From Inhella proteolytica (GTDB lineage Bacteria; Pseudomonadota; Gammaproteobacteria; Burkholderiales; Burkholderiaceae_C): a DNA stretch of 46,896 bases. This document shows positions 28,389 through 38,341 of the stretch, in pieces. The notes below the pieces were generated by a model, which saw nothing but the letters and a program-made list of their open reading frames with translations, was not told the origin of the DNA and searched no databases. The DNA lies in contig NZ_JAEDAK010000023.1 of assembly GCF_016093275.1 (NCBI RefSeq), forward strand, positions 1 through 46,896, in the 5' to 3' direction. The stretch's first letter is position 1. Every line of letters begins with the position of its first letter. The position numbers were made by a program, and so were the translations under genes.

Positions 28389-29819
28389 TCAGCCGACCCG
28401 GCAGACCTTCAGCATGTTGGTGCCACCCGGGTAGCCCATCGGCTCGCCGCAGGTGATGGCGTAGGTGTCGCCCGGCATCAGCACGCCGCGCTCGATCAGG
28501 AGCCTTTCGGCTGCCAGCAGGGCGGCATCGCGGTCGTCCATGCGCGGCATCAGCAGCGGGTAGACGTTGCGGTACAGGCCCATCTTGCGCTGGCTGATGG
28601 CCTGGGTGGTGAGCGCGTAGATTGGCACATGGATGCGGTGGCGGCTCATCCACAGCGCGGTCGAACCCGACTCGGTCAGCGCCACGATGGCCTTGCAACC
28701 CAGGTGGTGGGCGGTGAACAGAGCGCCCATGGCGATGGACTGGTCGATGCGCGCGAAGCGGCGGTCGGCGAAGTCCGTTTCCAGGCTGACGAACTCGGCG
28801 CGCTCGGCTTCCAGCGCAATGGCCGCCATCTGTTCGATGGTCTCGACCGGGAACTTGCCGGCCGCGGTTTCGGCGCTGAGCATCACGGCGTCGGTGCCGT
28901 CCAGCACGGCATTGGCCACGTCGCTGACCTCGGCGCGCGTGGGCACCGGGTTGACGATCATGGACTCCATCATCTGCGTGGCGGTGATGGTCAGCTTGTC
29001 CATCTCCAGCGCCATCTTGATCATGCGCTTTTGCAGCGCCGGCACGGCCGCGTTGCCCACTTCCACCGCCAAGTCGCCGCGCGCCACCATGATGCCGTCG
29101 CTGGCCTTGAGGATGGCCTCGAGCTGCGGAATCGCCTCGCTGCGCTCGATCTTGGCGATGAGCCCGGGCTTGTGGCGGTAGGGCTCGCCGGCCACGTTCG
29201 CCAGCTGGCGCGCCAGCTCCATGTCGGTGGCGCTCTTGGGGAAGCTCACCGCCAGGTATTCGCACTGGAAGGACATCGCGGTCTTGATGTCCTCCATGTC
29301 CTTGCCGGTCAGGGCCGGGGCGGTCAGGCCACCGCCCTGCTTGTTGATGCCCTTGTTGTTGCTGAGTTCGCCGCCCACCTTGACGGTGGTGAACACCGCG
29401 CTACCGCGCACCGCGTCCACGGTCAGCACGATCATGCCGTCGTTCAGCAGCAGGGTGTCGCCGGGCTTCACGTCGCGCGGCAGCTCCTTGTAGTCCAGGC
29501 CCACGGCCTCCACCGTGCCGAGCTCGGTGCGGTCGGCATCCAGCACGAAGGGCATGCCGTTTTCCAGCTGCACCTTGCCGCCCTCGAACTTGCCGACGCG
29601 GATCTTCGGGCCCTGCAGGTCGGCCATGATGGCCACCGCCTTGCCGGCCCGCAGCGCCGCTTCGCGCACCATCTGCGCGCGGTCGATGTGGTCCTGCGCC
29701 TTGCCATGGCTGAAGTTCAGGCGCACCACGTCGACCCCGGCGCGGATCATGCGCTCCAGGATTTCGGGCGTGTTGGAGGCGGGGCCGAGGGTGGCGACGA
29801 TCTTGGTGGCACGGCTCAT
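28389..29819 (-). CDS. pyk: Pyruvate kinase
   Basis: A 476-residue glycolytic enzyme converting phosphoenolpyruvate and ADP to pyruvate and ATP. The N-terminal RATKIVATLGPASNTPEIL, the PK signature IAKIERSEAIPQLEAIL, the metal site MVARGDLAVEVG and TATQMMESM are all intact, and the C-terminal domain has VALTESGSTALWMS. Length matches bacterial PykA/PykF. It follows pgk by 68 bases on the same strand, a known Burkholderiales order, and precedes the histidine kinase gene by 16 bases. No clear Shine-Dalgarno site precedes the ATG. Confidence 0.95.
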   Translation of the reverse strand: MSRATKIVATLGPASNTPEILERMIRAGVDVVRLNFSHGKAQDHIDRAQMVREAALRAGKAVAIMADLQGPKIRVGKFEGGKVQLENGMPFVLDADRTELGTVEAVGLDYKELPRDVKPGDTLLLNDGMIVLTVDAVRGSAVFTTVKVGGELSNNKGINKQGGGLTAPALTGKDMEDIKTAMSFQCEYLAVSFPKSATDMELARQLANVAGEPYRHKPGLIAKIERSEAIPQLEAILKASDGIMVARGDLAVEVGNAAVPALQKRMIKMALEMDKLTITATQMMESMIVNPVPTRAEVSDVANAVLDGTDAVMLSAETAAGKFPVETIEQMAAIALEAERAEFVSLETDFADRRFARIDQSIAMGALFTAHHLGCKAIVALTESGSTALWMSRHRIHVPIYALTTQAISQRKMGLYRNVYPLLMPRMDDRDAALLAAERLLIERGVLMPGDTYAITCGEPMGYPGGTNMLKVCRVG

Positions 29820-29887
29820 GGATGTAACTCGATTACTTGATTTGCGGATGATACGGTTACAGAGCCGTGCCTGGGAACAGCTCGGTT

Positions 29888-31081
29888 TCAGCCGGCCGCG
29901 CGCTCGGCCAAGATCTCGAAGGCCGGCAGGGTCTTGCCCTCCAGCACTTCCAGGAAGGCGCCGCCGCCGGTGCTGATGTAGCCGACCTGGTCCGTGATGC
30001 CGTACTTGGCGATCGCCGCCAGGGTGTCACCACCGCCGGCGATCGAGAAGGCGTCCGACTCGGCAATCGCACGTGCCAGGGTTTCGGTGCCCTTGGCGAA
30101 GGCGTCGAACTCGAACACGCCCACCGGGCCGTTCCAGACGATGGTGCCGGCGGCCTTGAGCTGGGCGGCCAGCTGCGCCGCGGTCTGCGGGCCGATGTCG
30201 AGGATCAGGTCGTCGTCGGCCACCTCGGTGGCAGCCTTGACGGTGGCCGGGGCGTCGGCCGCGAAGGCCTTGGCGCACACCACGTCCACCGGGATGGGCA
30301 CGGCCGCGCCGCGCGCCTTCATGGCCTCGATCACGGCCATGGCCTCACCCAGCAGATCGGGCTCGGCCAGGCTCTTGCCGATCTTCAGGCCCGCCGCCAG
30401 CATGAAGGTGTTGGCGATGCCGCCGCCAACGATCAGGCCATCGACCTTGCTGGCCAGGGCCTGCAGGATGGTCAGCTTGGTGCTGACCTTGGAGCCGGCC
30501 ACGATGGCCACCAGCGGACGCTTGGGCGTGGCCAGGGCCTTGGTGAGGGCGTCGATCTCGGCCGCCAGCAGCGGGCCGGCGCAGGCGATGGGCGCGAACT
30601 GGGCGATGCCGTAGGTCGTGCCCTCGGCGCGGTGCGCCGTGCCGAAGGCGTCGTGCACAAAGATGTCGCACAGCGCGGCCAGCTTCTTCGCCAGCTCCTC
30701 GCTGTTCTTCTTCTCGCCCTTGTTGACGCGGCAGTTCTCCAGCAGCACCAGCTCGCCCGGCGCCACCTGCACGCCATCCACCCAGTTCGCCACCAGCTTG
30801 ACCTCGCGGCCCAGCAATTCGGCCATGCGCGCGGCCACCGGGGCGAGCGAGTCCTCGGGTTTGAACTCACCCTCGGTGGGACGGCCCAGGTGCGAGGTGA
30901 CCATCACCGCCGCGCCGGCTTCGAGCGCCATGCGGATGGCGGGCAGCGAGGCCCGGATGCGCGTGTCTTCGGTGATGCGGCCGGCGTCGTCCTGCGGCAC
31001 GTTCAGGTCGGCGCGGATGAAGACGCGCTTGCCGGCCACCTGGCCTTGCGCAATCAGGTCGGAGAAGCGAAGAACTTTCAT
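29888..31081 (-). CDS. pgk: Phosphoglycerate kinase
   Basis: A 397-residue enzyme of glycolysis and the Calvin cycle that transfers phosphate between 1,3-bisphosphoglycerate and ADP. Conserved blocks: [26 protein letters not shown], the basic hinge region, [11 protein letters not shown], and the C-terminal [13 protein letters not shown] and [13 protein letters not shown]. Length is normal. The start at 31081 has no strong ribosome site. The azlD stop lies 36 bases upstream, pyk 68 bases downstream. Confidence 0.95.
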   Translation of the reverse strand: MKVLRFSDLIAQGQVAGKRVFIRADLNVPQDDAGRITEDTRIRASLPAIRMALEAGAAVMVTSHLGRPTEGEFKPEDSLAPVAARMAELLGREVKLVANWVDGVQVAPGELVLLENCRVNKGEKKNSEELAKKLAALCDIFVHDAFGTAHRAEGTTYGIAQFAPIACAGPLLAAEIDALTKALATPKRPLVAIVAGSKVSTKLTILQALASKVDGLIVGGGIANTFMLAAGLKIGKSLAEPDLLGEAMAVIEAMKARGAAVPIPVDVVCAKAFAADAPATVKAATEVADDDLILDIGPQTAAQLAAQLKAAGTIVWNGPVGVFEFDAFAKGTETLARAIAESDAFSIAGGGDTLAAIAKYGITDQVGYISTGGGAFLEVLEGKTLPAFEILAERAAG

Positions 31082-31117
31082 GGTCTTGTGAGAGAAAGGA
31101 GAAGGAATGGATTCAGC

Positions 31118-31447
31118 TTACCAACCGAGGCCCAGGCGCAGGCCCAGCAGCACGGCCATGCCGACGAGGATGGTGCCCAGGATGCTGCGCTGCCAGAAGA
31201 AGTAGGCCGTGGCGGCCAGCACCGCCGGCCAGCGTGGGTCGCGCCAGGTGGTGATGAGTTCGCCCTGGCTCATCAGCACCTCGGGGGCGATCACCGCCAC
31301 CAAGGCCGCCAGCGGCGCCACCTTGAGCAGCTCGCGCAGCCATTCCGGCAGCGGCCAGGGCCGGTCGCTCAGCATGAAGAAGCCGCGTGCCACCACGGTG
31401 ATGCCGGCCAGACCGGCGATGGCGAGCCAGATCTGCGCGTCGCTCAT
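31118..31447 (-). CDS. azlD: AzlD-type branched-chain amino acid exporter subunit
   Basis: A 109-residue membrane protein with about four hydrophobic segments (IWLAIAGLAGITVVARGFFM; APLAALVAVIAPEVLM; AATAYFFWQRSILGTILVG). This is the small partner of AzlC in the export of branched-chain amino acids. The start at 31447 overlaps the azlC stop (ATGA), so I use it rather than longer versions. The order azlC-azlD is standard. Confidence 0.85.
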   Translation of the reverse strand: MSDAQIWLAIAGLAGITVVARGFFMLSDRPWPLPEWLRELLKVAPLAALVAVIAPEVLMSQGELITTWRDPRWPAVLAATAYFFWQRSILGTILVGMAVLLGLRLGLGW

Positions 31448-32151
31448 CGCGCCGCCAGACGTTTGAGCAGCCAGGCGAACAGCCCGGCCGCGGCGATGGC
31501 CGCCACGATGTGCAGGCGCAGCGGCAGCTGATAGGCCGCGATCGACACCGCCCCCGCCACCAGGGCGGTCCACCACAGGCGGCGCTCGTTCAGCAGCGAG
31601 TAGCTCAGGCCCAGCAGCGCGAGCACACCGGCAAAGCCCAGACCCCATTGCGTGGGAATGGCATGCGCGGCCAGGATGCCGACGATAGAGGCCAACTGCC
31701 AGGAGCTCCAGTTCACCGCCACCGTGCCCAGGAAATAGGCGAGTTGGCCGGGGGCGGGCTGCGGCTCGGGAAAGCGCTGAACGAAGTAGACGAAGTTCAG
31801 GTCACCCGCAAAGTAGCCCAGTGCCAGGCGCTGGCGACGCGGCAGGTGGCCGAAGTAGTGGCGCCACTGCGCGCTGAAGATGACGAAGCGCAGATTGACG
31901 CAGAAGGCCGTGGCCAGCAGCACCCAGAGCGGCGCGCCTGCGGCCATCAGCGGCATGGCGGCCAGTTGGGCGCTGCCGGCAAACACCAGCAGGGTCATGC
32001 CCAGGGCCTGGGCCAGCGTCAGGCCGCTCTTGACCATCGCCACGCCCGTCACCAGACCCCAGGCCGCAATGCCAAGCGCGGGGCCCGACATCTCGCGGGC
32101 CCCGCGCTGAAATTCTGGGTCGCGCCACAGCGCGGCGAGCGAGGCTTTCAC
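31444..32151 (-). CDS. azlC: AzlC-type branched-chain amino acid exporter
   Basis: A 235-residue inner-membrane protein with several hydrophobic segments. Characteristic stretches: LGIAAWGLVTGVAMVKSGL, GSAQLAAMPLMAAGAPLW and FCVNLRFVIFSAQWRHYFGH. It exports branched-chain amino acids with AzlD. Its ATG at 32151 lies 49 bases after the GIN-domain gene, whose stop is followed by a short hairpin (CCGGGT-TC-ACCCGG near 32173-32186) that lacks a T-run. Confidence 0.88.
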   Translation of the reverse strand: MKASLAALWRDPEFQRGAREMSGPALGIAAWGLVTGVAMVKSGLTLAQALGMTLLVFAGSAQLAAMPLMAAGAPLWVLLATAFCVNLRFVIFSAQWRHYFGHLPRRQRLALGYFAGDLNFVYFVQRFPEPQPAPGQLAYFLGTVAVNWSSWQLASIVGILAAHAIPTQWGLGFAGVLALLGLSYSLLNERRLWWTALVAGAVSIAAYQLPLRLHIVAAIAAAGLFAWLLKRLAAR

Positions 32152-32200
32152 GGGGCGGCCATTCTCGCCGCCCCGGGTTCACCCGGAGTTCGCCAGGCGA

Positions 32201-32950
32201 TTAGCGACGCTTGACGCTGCCGCTGCCGGCGATCGACGTCGACGGTTCGGCGCTGCCGGTGTAGACCACATCGCCGCTGCCGGCGATCGAAACCTTGAGC
32301 TTCTTGTTGGCCTGCACCTGCGCATCGCCGCTGCCGGCGATCGAGACCTTGACCTCGTCCCCCGCCAGATCGAATGCCTTGACATCGCCGCTGCCGGCGA
32401 TCGAGACATCCACTTCAGCGGCCTTGCCGCCGGCAAGGATGTCCCCCGCGCCCGCCACGCTCATCTTGACCGAGCCAGCATCCAGCTGCGGCGCCAGCAC
32501 GGTGCCCGCACCGGCGACACTGAAATCAAGCTTCTCGGTCTTCAGGGACCCGATCTCTGCCTTGCCCGAACCGGCGATGGCCAGACGGCGCAAGGTGGCG
32601 GCATCCACAGCAATGCGCAGCGGCTGCTTGGAATAGACCGAGTAGCCCTTCTTGACCTGCACCTCCAGGGTCTTGCCCTTGGAGCCCGAGATCACGCGCG
32701 TTTCGACCAGGGGCAGCAGATTGCTGTCGGCCTCCAGCTCCACGCGCTGCGTGTCGGACTGGCGCAGCTTGAGCTCGAAGGGGCCCGCCAGGGCGATGCC
32801 GTCAAAGCTCTCGAGCTGGCGCGCTTCCTTGACGATCTTGCCGTCCCCCTTGACCTGCTCCTGGCCCCAGGCCAGAGCGCCGGCGCTGAGGGTGGCGGCC
32901 GCGGCAGCGGCCAGGGTGGCGGTGAGAAGACTGCGGCGAACCAGGCTCAT
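32201..32950 (-). CDS. Secreted GIN-domain (DUF2807) repeat protein
   Basis: A 249-residue exported protein. The signal peptide covers about 1-30 (SLLTATLAAAAAATLSAGA), followed by a DUF2807/GIN beta-repeat fold. At least six repeats carry a SIAGSG or related SVAGAG core, with KVSIAGSGDAQVQANKK as an example. Such proteins form right-handed beta-solenoids and are often called autotransporter-adhesin heads, although no translocator domain is present. Function unknown; envelope stress is one suggestion for relatives. The gene starts 103 bases after the small lipoprotein gene on the same strand. Confidence 0.82.
   Translation of the reverse strand: MSLVRRSLLTATLAAAAAATLSAGALAWGQEQVKGDGKIVKEARQLESFDGIALAGPFELKLRQSDTQRVELEADSNLLPLVETRVISGSKGKTLEVQVKKGYSVYSKQPLRIAVDAATLRRLAIAGSGKAEIGSLKTEKLDFSVAGAGTVLAPQLDAGSVKMSVAGAGDILAGGKAAEVDVSIAGSGDVKAFDLAGDEVKVSIAGSGDAQVQANKKLKVSIAGSGDVVYTGSAEPSTSIAGSGSVKRR
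32223..32404 (-). repeat. Tandem coding repeat of the GIN-domain gene
   Basis: The 14-base core CTGCCGGCGATCGA occurs identically at 32223, 32277, 32331 and 32391, spaced 54, 54 and 60 bases (18, 18 and 20 codons). It encodes the SIAGSG turns. The near-identical DNA means slippage or recombination could change the repeat number. Confidence 0.85.
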
Positions 32951-33053
32951 GGTGGGGCTCCGAAGGGGTTGTCGATGGGACTCATCGTCCCGCAGCCCCT
33001 CGGGCCGACCAAGCTCGCTGCGACGAAGCGCAGTTCGGTGCGGCCGAACTGCT

Positions 33054-33425
33054 TCAGGCCGAGGCTGCCTTGCCGCCCTTCTTCATCGCCGGCGCAGGCG
33101 CCGACGCCGGCTCCTCTTCCTCGTCGGCCGGCTTGGCCTTCTTGGGCTCGGCGCGTGGCAGCGCGGGCGCCACGCCTTCGAGCTTGTTCTCGCGCATGTA
33201 CTCGTCCATCTCGCGCCAACCGGCGTACACCGCGGCCTTGCTGGCCTTGGGGTTCAGGGTGTAGCAGTCCTCGATGGCGCGCATGGCATGGCGGCAGGCG
33301 CTGCCAATGGCCTTGCCCTCGGCCTCCTTTACCGCCGCCACTTTGGCCGGGTCCTCAATACCCAACTGCTCACAGCCGGTGAGCGCGATCAGCAGGGGCA
33401 GGATGACAAGACGCATGGCCTTCAT
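33054..33425 (-). CDS. Small lipoprotein of unknown function
   Basis: A 123-residue lipoprotein. The signal MKAMRLVILPLLIALTGC places the lipidated cysteine at residue 18. The central part contains two cysteines (ACRHAMRAIEDCYTL), which may form a disulfide. The C-terminal 40 residues are low-complexity, rich in K, P, A and E. I do not recognise a named family. The start is 33425 (or 33416). It lies 43 bases after htpX on the same strand. Confidence 0.7.
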   Translation of the reverse strand: MKAMRLVILPLLIALTGCEQLGIEDPAKVAAVKEAEGKAIGSACRHAMRAIEDCYTLNPKASKAAVYAGWREMDEYMRENKLEGVAPALPRAEPKKAKPADEEEEPASAPAPAMKKGGKAASA

Positions 33426-33468
33426 TTCGGAGCGCGGGGGGCGCACTTGAGCGGGAACAGCGCCGGCT

Positions 33469-34320
33469 TCAGCGCCCAGTTCGGGCCATGGCCAGCAGGC
33501 GCTCGATGCGCTCCTCGGTGCTCGGGTGGGTGCTGAACAGGCCACGCAGGCCGCCTCCGGAGAGCGGATTCATGATCATCATCTGCGCCGTCTCAGGGTG
33601 GGCCTCGGCGGCCGGCAGCGGGATGCCGCTGGCGTAGCGGCGAATCTTGTCGAGCGCGCTGGCCAGGGCCTCGGGGTCGCCGCTGATCTCGGCGCCGCCG
33701 CGGTCCGCCTCGAATTCGCGCGAGCGGCTGATGGCCATCTGGATCAGGCTGGCGGCCAGCGGCGCCAGGATGGCCACAGCGATGGCGGCGATCGGGTTGA
33801 CTGGCCGCCCGTCCTCGTCGCGGCCCCCAAAGATCATGGCGAAATTGGCCAGGGCCGAGATGGCACCGGCCATGGTGGCGCTGATGGTGGAGATCAGTAT
33901 GTCCCGATGCTTCACATGGGCCAGCTCATGCGCCATCACGCCCCGCAGTTCGCGCTCGCTGAGCACGCGCAGGATGCCGGTGGTGGCCGCCACCGCCGCG
34001 TGGCTGGGGTTGCGGCCGGTGGCGAAGGCGTTCGGCGCCTGCTCCTCGATCAGGTAGACGCGCGGCATCGGCAGTTGGGCCTTGGCCGCCAGCTCCTGCA
34101 CCATGGCGTAGAAGCGCGGCGCCGAGCGGGCGTCGACTTCCTGCGCGTTGTACATCTTCAGCACCAGCTTGTCGGAGAACCAGTAGCTGAAGAAGTTCAT
34201 CGCCAGCGCGAACAGCAATGCCAGGATCATGCCGTTCTGCCCACCCAGCAGCTGGCCGCAGACCATGAAGAGCGCCGTGATGGCCGCCATCAGGATGGCG
34301 GTCTTCATCAGATTGAACAT
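33469..34320 (-). CDS. htpX: Zinc metalloprotease HtpX
   Basis: A 283-residue inner-membrane protease for misfolded membrane proteins. N-terminal hydrophobic segments ([38 protein letters not shown]) precede the catalytic [10 protein letters not shown], further transmembrane segments and the zinc ligand region [16 protein letters not shown]. The C-terminus [14 protein letters not shown] is typical. Length is normal. It follows fmt by 59 bases in the common def-fmt-htpX order. Expression is often stress-responsive; no clear heat-shock promoter is seen here. Confidence 0.93.
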   Translation of the reverse strand: MFNLMKTAILMAAITALFMVCGQLLGGQNGMILALLFALAMNFFSYWFSDKLVLKMYNAQEVDARSAPRFYAMVQELAAKAQLPMPRVYLIEEQAPNAFATGRNPSHAAVAATTGILRVLSERELRGVMAHELAHVKHRDILISTISATMAGAISALANFAMIFGGRDEDGRPVNPIAAIAVAILAPLAASLIQMAISRSREFEADRGGAEISGDPEALASALDKIRRYASGIPLPAAEAHPETAQMMIMNPLSGGGLRGLFSTHPSTEERIERLLAMARTGR

Positions 34321-34379
34321 GGCAGCAGTCCTCCGGGGAGAGTGGATTCAGGCACCAGATGGGCGCGCGGGGCCGGATT

Positions 34380-35315
34380 TCAAGTCTGCCCCAGTCGCAG
34401 ACCGGGGCTCAGACCCAGGCTGCCCGCTGGGGCACGGCGCCCGCCTGGCCGCTGCAGCTCGGTCAGCACCAGGCTGCCCTGGCCGCAAGCCACTTCCGGG
34501 CCGTCCGGGTGCAAGGCCAGCACCGTGCCGGGCTCGCCCTGGCCTTGCGCGGCCCGGCCGCGCCAGACCTTGAGGATCTCGCCCTGCCAGCTGGTCTGAC
34601 CGCCCGGGAAGGGGTCGAAGGCGCGCAGCCGGCGCTCGATCTGCGCAGCGTCCTGACTCCAGTCGATCTGCGCTTCGCGCTTCTCGATCTTGGCAGCGTA
34701 GCTGACACCCGTCTCGGGCTGGGCCCGCAGCGGCAAATCGTCCAGCTGCGCCAGGGCCTGCACGATCAGCCGCGCGCCTTGCTCGGCCAGGCGGTCGTGC
34801 AGGCTGGCTGCGGTCTCGTCGGCGGCCAGGTCCAGGCTCTCGATCAGGCGCATGGCACCGGTGTCCAGGCCTTCGTCCATCTGCATGATGGTCACGCCGG
34901 TCTGCGCATCGCCGGCCTCGATGCAGCGCTGGATGGGTGCCGCGCCGCGCCAGCGCGGCAGCAGCGAGGCATGGATGTTCAAACAGCCGCGCGCCGGCAA
35001 CTGCAGCACCCAGCGCGGCAGGATCAGGCCGTAGGCGGCCACCACCATCAACTTGGGCGCCCAGGCCAGCAGTTGCTGCTGGGCTGCCGCGGCGTCTTCG
35101 GCATAACGCCCATCCAGGCGCAGGCCCTGGGGCTGGGCCACGGGAATGCCGGCAGCCAGGGCGCGCTGCTTGACCGGCGAGGCCTGCAGCTTCATGCCGC
35201 GGCCCGCCGGGCGGTCGGGCTGGGTCAGCACGCCCACCACCTCGTGGCCGGCCACCAGCAGCGCATCCAGCGCGCGCGCGGCGAATTCGGGGGTGCCCGC
35301 AAAGACCAGACACAT
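34380..35315 (-). CDS. fmt: Methionyl-tRNA formyltransferase
   Basis: A 311-residue enzyme that formylates initiator Met-tRNA using 10-formyl-tetrahydrofolate. It begins [20 protein letters not shown]. The active-site signature [17 protein letters not shown] contains the catalytic Asn and His, and LDTGAM supplies the Asp. The C-terminal tRNA-binding domain covers about 205-311. Length is standard. Def lies 12 bases upstream on the same strand, so addition and removal of the formyl group are coexpressed. Confidence 0.94.
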   Translation of the reverse strand: MCLVFAGTPEFAARALDALLVAGHEVVGVLTQPDRPAGRGMKLQASPVKQRALAAGIPVAQPQGLRLDGRYAEDAAAAQQQLLAWAPKLMVVAAYGLILPRWVLQLPARGCLNIHASLLPRWRGAAPIQRCIEAGDAQTGVTIMQMDEGLDTGAMRLIESLDLAADETAASLHDRLAEQGARLIVQALAQLDDLPLRAQPETGVSYAAKIEKREAQIDWSQDAAQIERRLRAFDPFPGGQTSWQGEILKVWRGRAAQGQGEPGTVLALHPDGPEVACGQGSLVLTELQRPGGRRAPAGSLGLSPGLRLGQT

Positions 35316-35327
35316 CGCCGGCCGCCC

Positions 35328-35858
35328 TCAGAAGGCGCGCCGCGGCGCCTGCTGTTGTTCCTCGCGGGCCTTCTTCAGCATCTTGGTCTTGATGCGATCG
35401 CGTTTGAGCGGGCTCAGGTACTCGACGAAGACCTTGCCCATCAGGTGATCTAGCTCGTGCTGCACGCACACGGCCAGCAGGCCATCGGCCTCGAACTCGT
35501 AAGTCTGGCCCTCGCGGTTCAGCGCCCGCACGGTGACCTGCTTGTGGCGCATCACCTTGTCGTAAGTCTGCGGCACCGACAGGCAGCCCTCCTCGCCTTC
35601 GCACATCTCGGCGCTGGTGGCGATGATTTCCGGGTTGATCAGCACGCGCGGCTGCTTGCGGTCTTCGGAGACATCGATCACTACCACGCGCTCATGCACA
35701 TCCACCTGGGTAGCCGCCAGGCCCACGCCTTCGGCCGCATACATGGTGTCCAGCATGTCATCGACCAGCTGACGGATGCGCTCATCCACGGCAGCGACCG
35801 GCTTGGCGACGGTGTGCAGGCGGGGATCGGGGAATCGCAGGATGTTCAGGCGGGCCAT
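35328..35858 (-). CDS. def: Peptide deformylase
   Basis: A 176-residue metalloenzyme that removes the N-formyl group from new proteins. All three motifs are present: [15 protein letters not shown] and QHELDHLMG. The N-terminus [14 protein letters not shown] is typical of proteobacterial type I enzymes, and so fixes the start at 35858. It is divergent from the LysM gene across about 210 bases, the standard place for this pair, and is followed by fmt. Confidence 0.94.
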   Translation of the reverse strand: MARLNILRFPDPRLHTVAKPVAAVDERIRQLVDDMLDTMYAAEGVGLAATQVDVHERVVVIDVSEDRKQPRVLINPEIIATSAEMCEGEEGCLSVPQTYDKVMRHKQVTVRALNREGQTYEFEADGLLAVCVQHELDHLMGKVFVEYLSPLKRDRIKTKMLKKAREEQQQAPRRAF

Positions 35859-36070
35859 AGAGACTGTGTACGGGTGTGACGATGCAGGAAGGCTGTGGGC
35901 GGTGCGCAACGTGGCGCGGGTCTGCCCCAGGTGCGCCCCGGCGGACGGAGCGCGGCAATGCGTGGCGATGACGGCAGAATGCCAAGCAGCCCAGGGGCGC
36001 GGATTGTCTCCCAGCCCCATGGACCTTGTCGGCGCCCAGGCCATGCCGGCGCGCGCACCGGGAGAACCTG

Positions 36071-37228
36071 TTGAAGAGCCTACGCCTGAGTCTGACCGCC
36101 GCCGCCCTGGCCTGTGCCTATGCCCTGCCGGCTGGCGCCAATCCCTACCCCATCACGGAAGACCAGCGCGCCACCGCCGAACGCGTGGCCCAGGCCGGCG
36201 TGCCGCTGGATGAGCTGGCCCCGAACGCACCGGACAGCCACACCGTCAAGCGCGGTGACACGCTCTGGGCCATTTCGTCGATCTTCCTCAAGAGCCCCTG
36301 GCGCTGGCCCGAGCTCTGGGGCATGAACAGGCAGCAGATCGCCAACCCGCATCTGATCTACCCGGGGCAGACGCTCTACCTGGTCAAGCGCGATGGCCGT
36401 GCCACGCTGCAGATGAGCCCAGGGGGGAGCAGCGCCGCGGCAGGTGAAAGTGGCGACGTCGTGCTCACGCCGCGCGTTCGCACCACCGACCTGGCCGACA
36501 ACCCAGTGGCCGCCATTCCGCAGCACTTGATCGAGCCTTTCCTCAATGAAGCCATCGTGCTGGACAGCGACGAGCTGGCGGCGGCGCCGCGCATCGTCGC
36601 TGCGCAGGAGGGGCGGGTGATGCTGTCGCAGGGCGAGAGCGCCTACGTGCGTGGCATCCAGCAGCCGATGTCCAGCTACCGCGTGTTCCGCAGCGCCAAA
36701 CCGCTGCGCGACTTCGAAACCAAGGAAGTTCTGGGCTACGAGTCGGTCTACCTCGGCACTGCCGACCTGACCCGTCTGGGCGGCGAGACGCTGAACCAGG
36801 GCGACAAGCTGGAAGTGCCGGCCACCATCACCGTCCGCCAGATGCGGCAGGAGATTGGCGTGGGTGACCGCTTGGCACCCGTGCCGACGCGTAACTACTC
36901 CCGCTATGTACCCCATGCCCCGGGCAAGCCGCTCGGCGGACGCATCATTTCCGTGTACGGCGACGCCATCACGGCCGGACAGAACCAGATCGTGGCGCTA
37001 AACCGGGGCAGCGCGGATGGCCTGGAGCGCGGCCACGTGCTCAGCCTGTGGCGCGCCGGTCGCGTGGTGAAGGACCGTACCGACAACCGCAATGAGGCAG
37101 TGCAGTTGCCGGACGAGGCCCACGGCGTGCTGTTCGTGTTCCAGACCTTCAAGCGGGTTTCCTACGCGCTGATCATCTCCGTCAAGGAGCCGGTCAGCAC
37201 CGGGGACCGTTTCAGCGAACCGCGCTGA
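36071..37228 (+). CDS. Secreted LysM-domain protein
   Basis: About 385 residues. The signal peptide [20 protein letters not shown] is followed by a LysM domain (about 60-115: [20 protein letters not shown], then [20 protein letters not shown]), which binds peptidoglycan. The remaining 250 residues have no named domain that I recognise. The family regularly stands next to dprA in Burkholderiales. I infer a TTG start at 36071, because it gives a clean signal peptide and has GGAGA 5 bases upstream; an ATG start at 36026 would place charged residues before the signal. Its stop is 2 bases before the dprA GTG. Confidence 0.85.
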   Translation: MKSLRLSLTAAALACAYALPAGANPYPITEDQRATAERVAQAGVPLDELAPNAPDSHTVKRGDTLWAISSIFLKSPWRWPELWGMNRQQIANPHLIYPGQTLYLVKRDGRATLQMSPGGSSAAAGESGDVVLTPRVRTTDLADNPVAAIPQHLIEPFLNEAIVLDSDELAAAPRIVAAQEGRVMLSQGESAYVRGIQQPMSSYRVFRSAKPLRDFETKEVLGYESVYLGTADLTRLGGETLNQGDKLEVPATITVRQMRQEIGVGDRLAPVPTRNYSRYVPHAPGKPLGGRIISVYGDAITAGQNQIVALNRGSADGLERGHVLSLWRAGRVVKDRTDNRNEAVQLPDEAHGVLFVFQTFKRVSYALIISVKEPVSTGDRFSEPR

Positions 37229-37230
37229 CC

Positions 37231-38298
37231 GTGGCAGCCACGGCTGACCAGCTTGAACTGGCAGCCTGGCTGCGACTGAGCGGCGAACTGGGACGCACCC
37301 AGGCGCGCCGGCTTTTGCAGGCCTGTGCTTGCGATGCCCGGCGCGCTCAGGCCCATTTGCCCGCCCCCACGGCGGAGCAGCAGCGGCGCCTCGAACAGGC
37401 GCTCAATTGGCTGGAGGAGCCGGGCCATAGCCTCCTCAGGCTCGGCGATGCCGACTATCCGCAGCAACTGCTAAACAGTCCGGACCCACCGCTCGCCTTG
37501 TTCCTGGACGGACAGCGCGAGCAGCTCTTGCGTCCCGCTTTGGCCATCGTGGGCACCCGGCACCCTACACCCAGCGGACTGGAACTGGCTCGGCAATTTG
37601 CCGAGGACATCGTGCAAGCCGGTTGGGTCGTCGTGTCCGGGCTGGCACTGGGCATCGACGGTGCCGCCCATGCCGCCGCTTTGCAGCGGGGCAGTACCTG
37701 GGCCGTACTGGGTTGCGGCCTGGATCAGATTTACCCACCCCGGCATCGCAGCTTGGCGGCTCGAATCCGCGAGCAAGGCCTGCTGATCAGCGAGCATGCG
37801 CCGGGCGAACCGCCGCTGCCCGCCAACTTTCCGGTGCGCAACCGCATCATTGCAGGCCTCAGTGAGGGCTGCCTGGTGGTCGAAGCCGCGCTGCGTTCGG
37901 GCTCGCTGATCACCGCCAGATTGGCCAGCGAAGCTGGCCGCGAGGTGTTCGCACTTCCCGGCCCAATCAGATCCCTGCAGGCTCAGGGCTGCCACCAGCT
38001 GATCCAGCAGGGCGCCAAGCTGGTGCAAAGCCTCCAGGACATCCTGGACGAGCTGCCTGCGCCCGCTCCCCAGCCGCCATCGCCGGCGCCGCTTTCAACC
38101 CCCGTTGCAGAGTCTGCGGATCCCCTGTTGCAAGCCCTCGGCTTCGAGCCCGTGGGGCTGGACAGCCTGCAGCAGCGCCTGGGCTGGGGCACGGCCGAAG
38201 TGCTGACTCAAATGTTCCAGCTTGAATTGCAAGGCCAGGTGCAACGCCTACCGGGCGAGCGCTTTGTGCGCACGAATGCGGGGTCGCAGCCCCCCTGA
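37231..38298 (+). CDS. dprA: DNA-processing protein DprA
   Basis: A 355-residue protein that loads RecA on incoming single-stranded DNA during natural transformation. The Rossmann-like domain is intact: VGTRHPTPSGLELARQFA, VVSGLALGIDGAAHAAAL, VLGCGLDQIYPP, NFPVRNRIIAGLSEGCLVVE and SGSLITARLASEAGREVFA. A proline-rich linker leads to a C-terminal winged helix (about 295-350). It starts at GTG 37231, two bases after the LysM gene stop. It is widespread, so transformation of this organism is only possible, not shown. Confidence 0.93.
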   Translation: MAATADQLELAAWLRLSGELGRTQARRLLQACACDARRAQAHLPAPTAEQQRRLEQALNWLEEPGHSLLRLGDADYPQQLLNSPDPPLALFLDGQREQLLRPALAIVGTRHPTPSGLELARQFAEDIVQAGWVVVSGLALGIDGAAHAAALQRGSTWAVLGCGLDQIYPPRHRSLAARIREQGLLISEHAPGEPPLPANFPVRNRIIAGLSEGCLVVEAALRSGSLITARLASEAGREVFALPGPIRSLQAQGCHQLIQQGAKLVQSLQDILDELPAPAPQPPSPAPLSTPVAESADPLLQALGFEPVGLDSLQQRLGWGTAEVLTQMFQLELQGQVQRLPGERFVRTNAGSQPP

Positions 38299-38341
38299 TT
38301 CGGAGCCGGTGGCCCGAGGCCCCTCGGCTATCATCGATCGC

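Noticed and set aside
31082-31200. A plus-strand AAAGGAGAAGGA followed by ATG at 31107, resembling a small gene start
   Set aside because: The frame closes after about 30 codons with no recognisable product and lies antisense to azlD; purine-rich chance similarity is enough.
32215-32410. Regularly spaced repeats that might be a CRISPR array
   Set aside because: The unit is a 14-base core at 54-60 base spacing and in frame with a secreted protein, so these are coding repeats. No cas gene is nearby.
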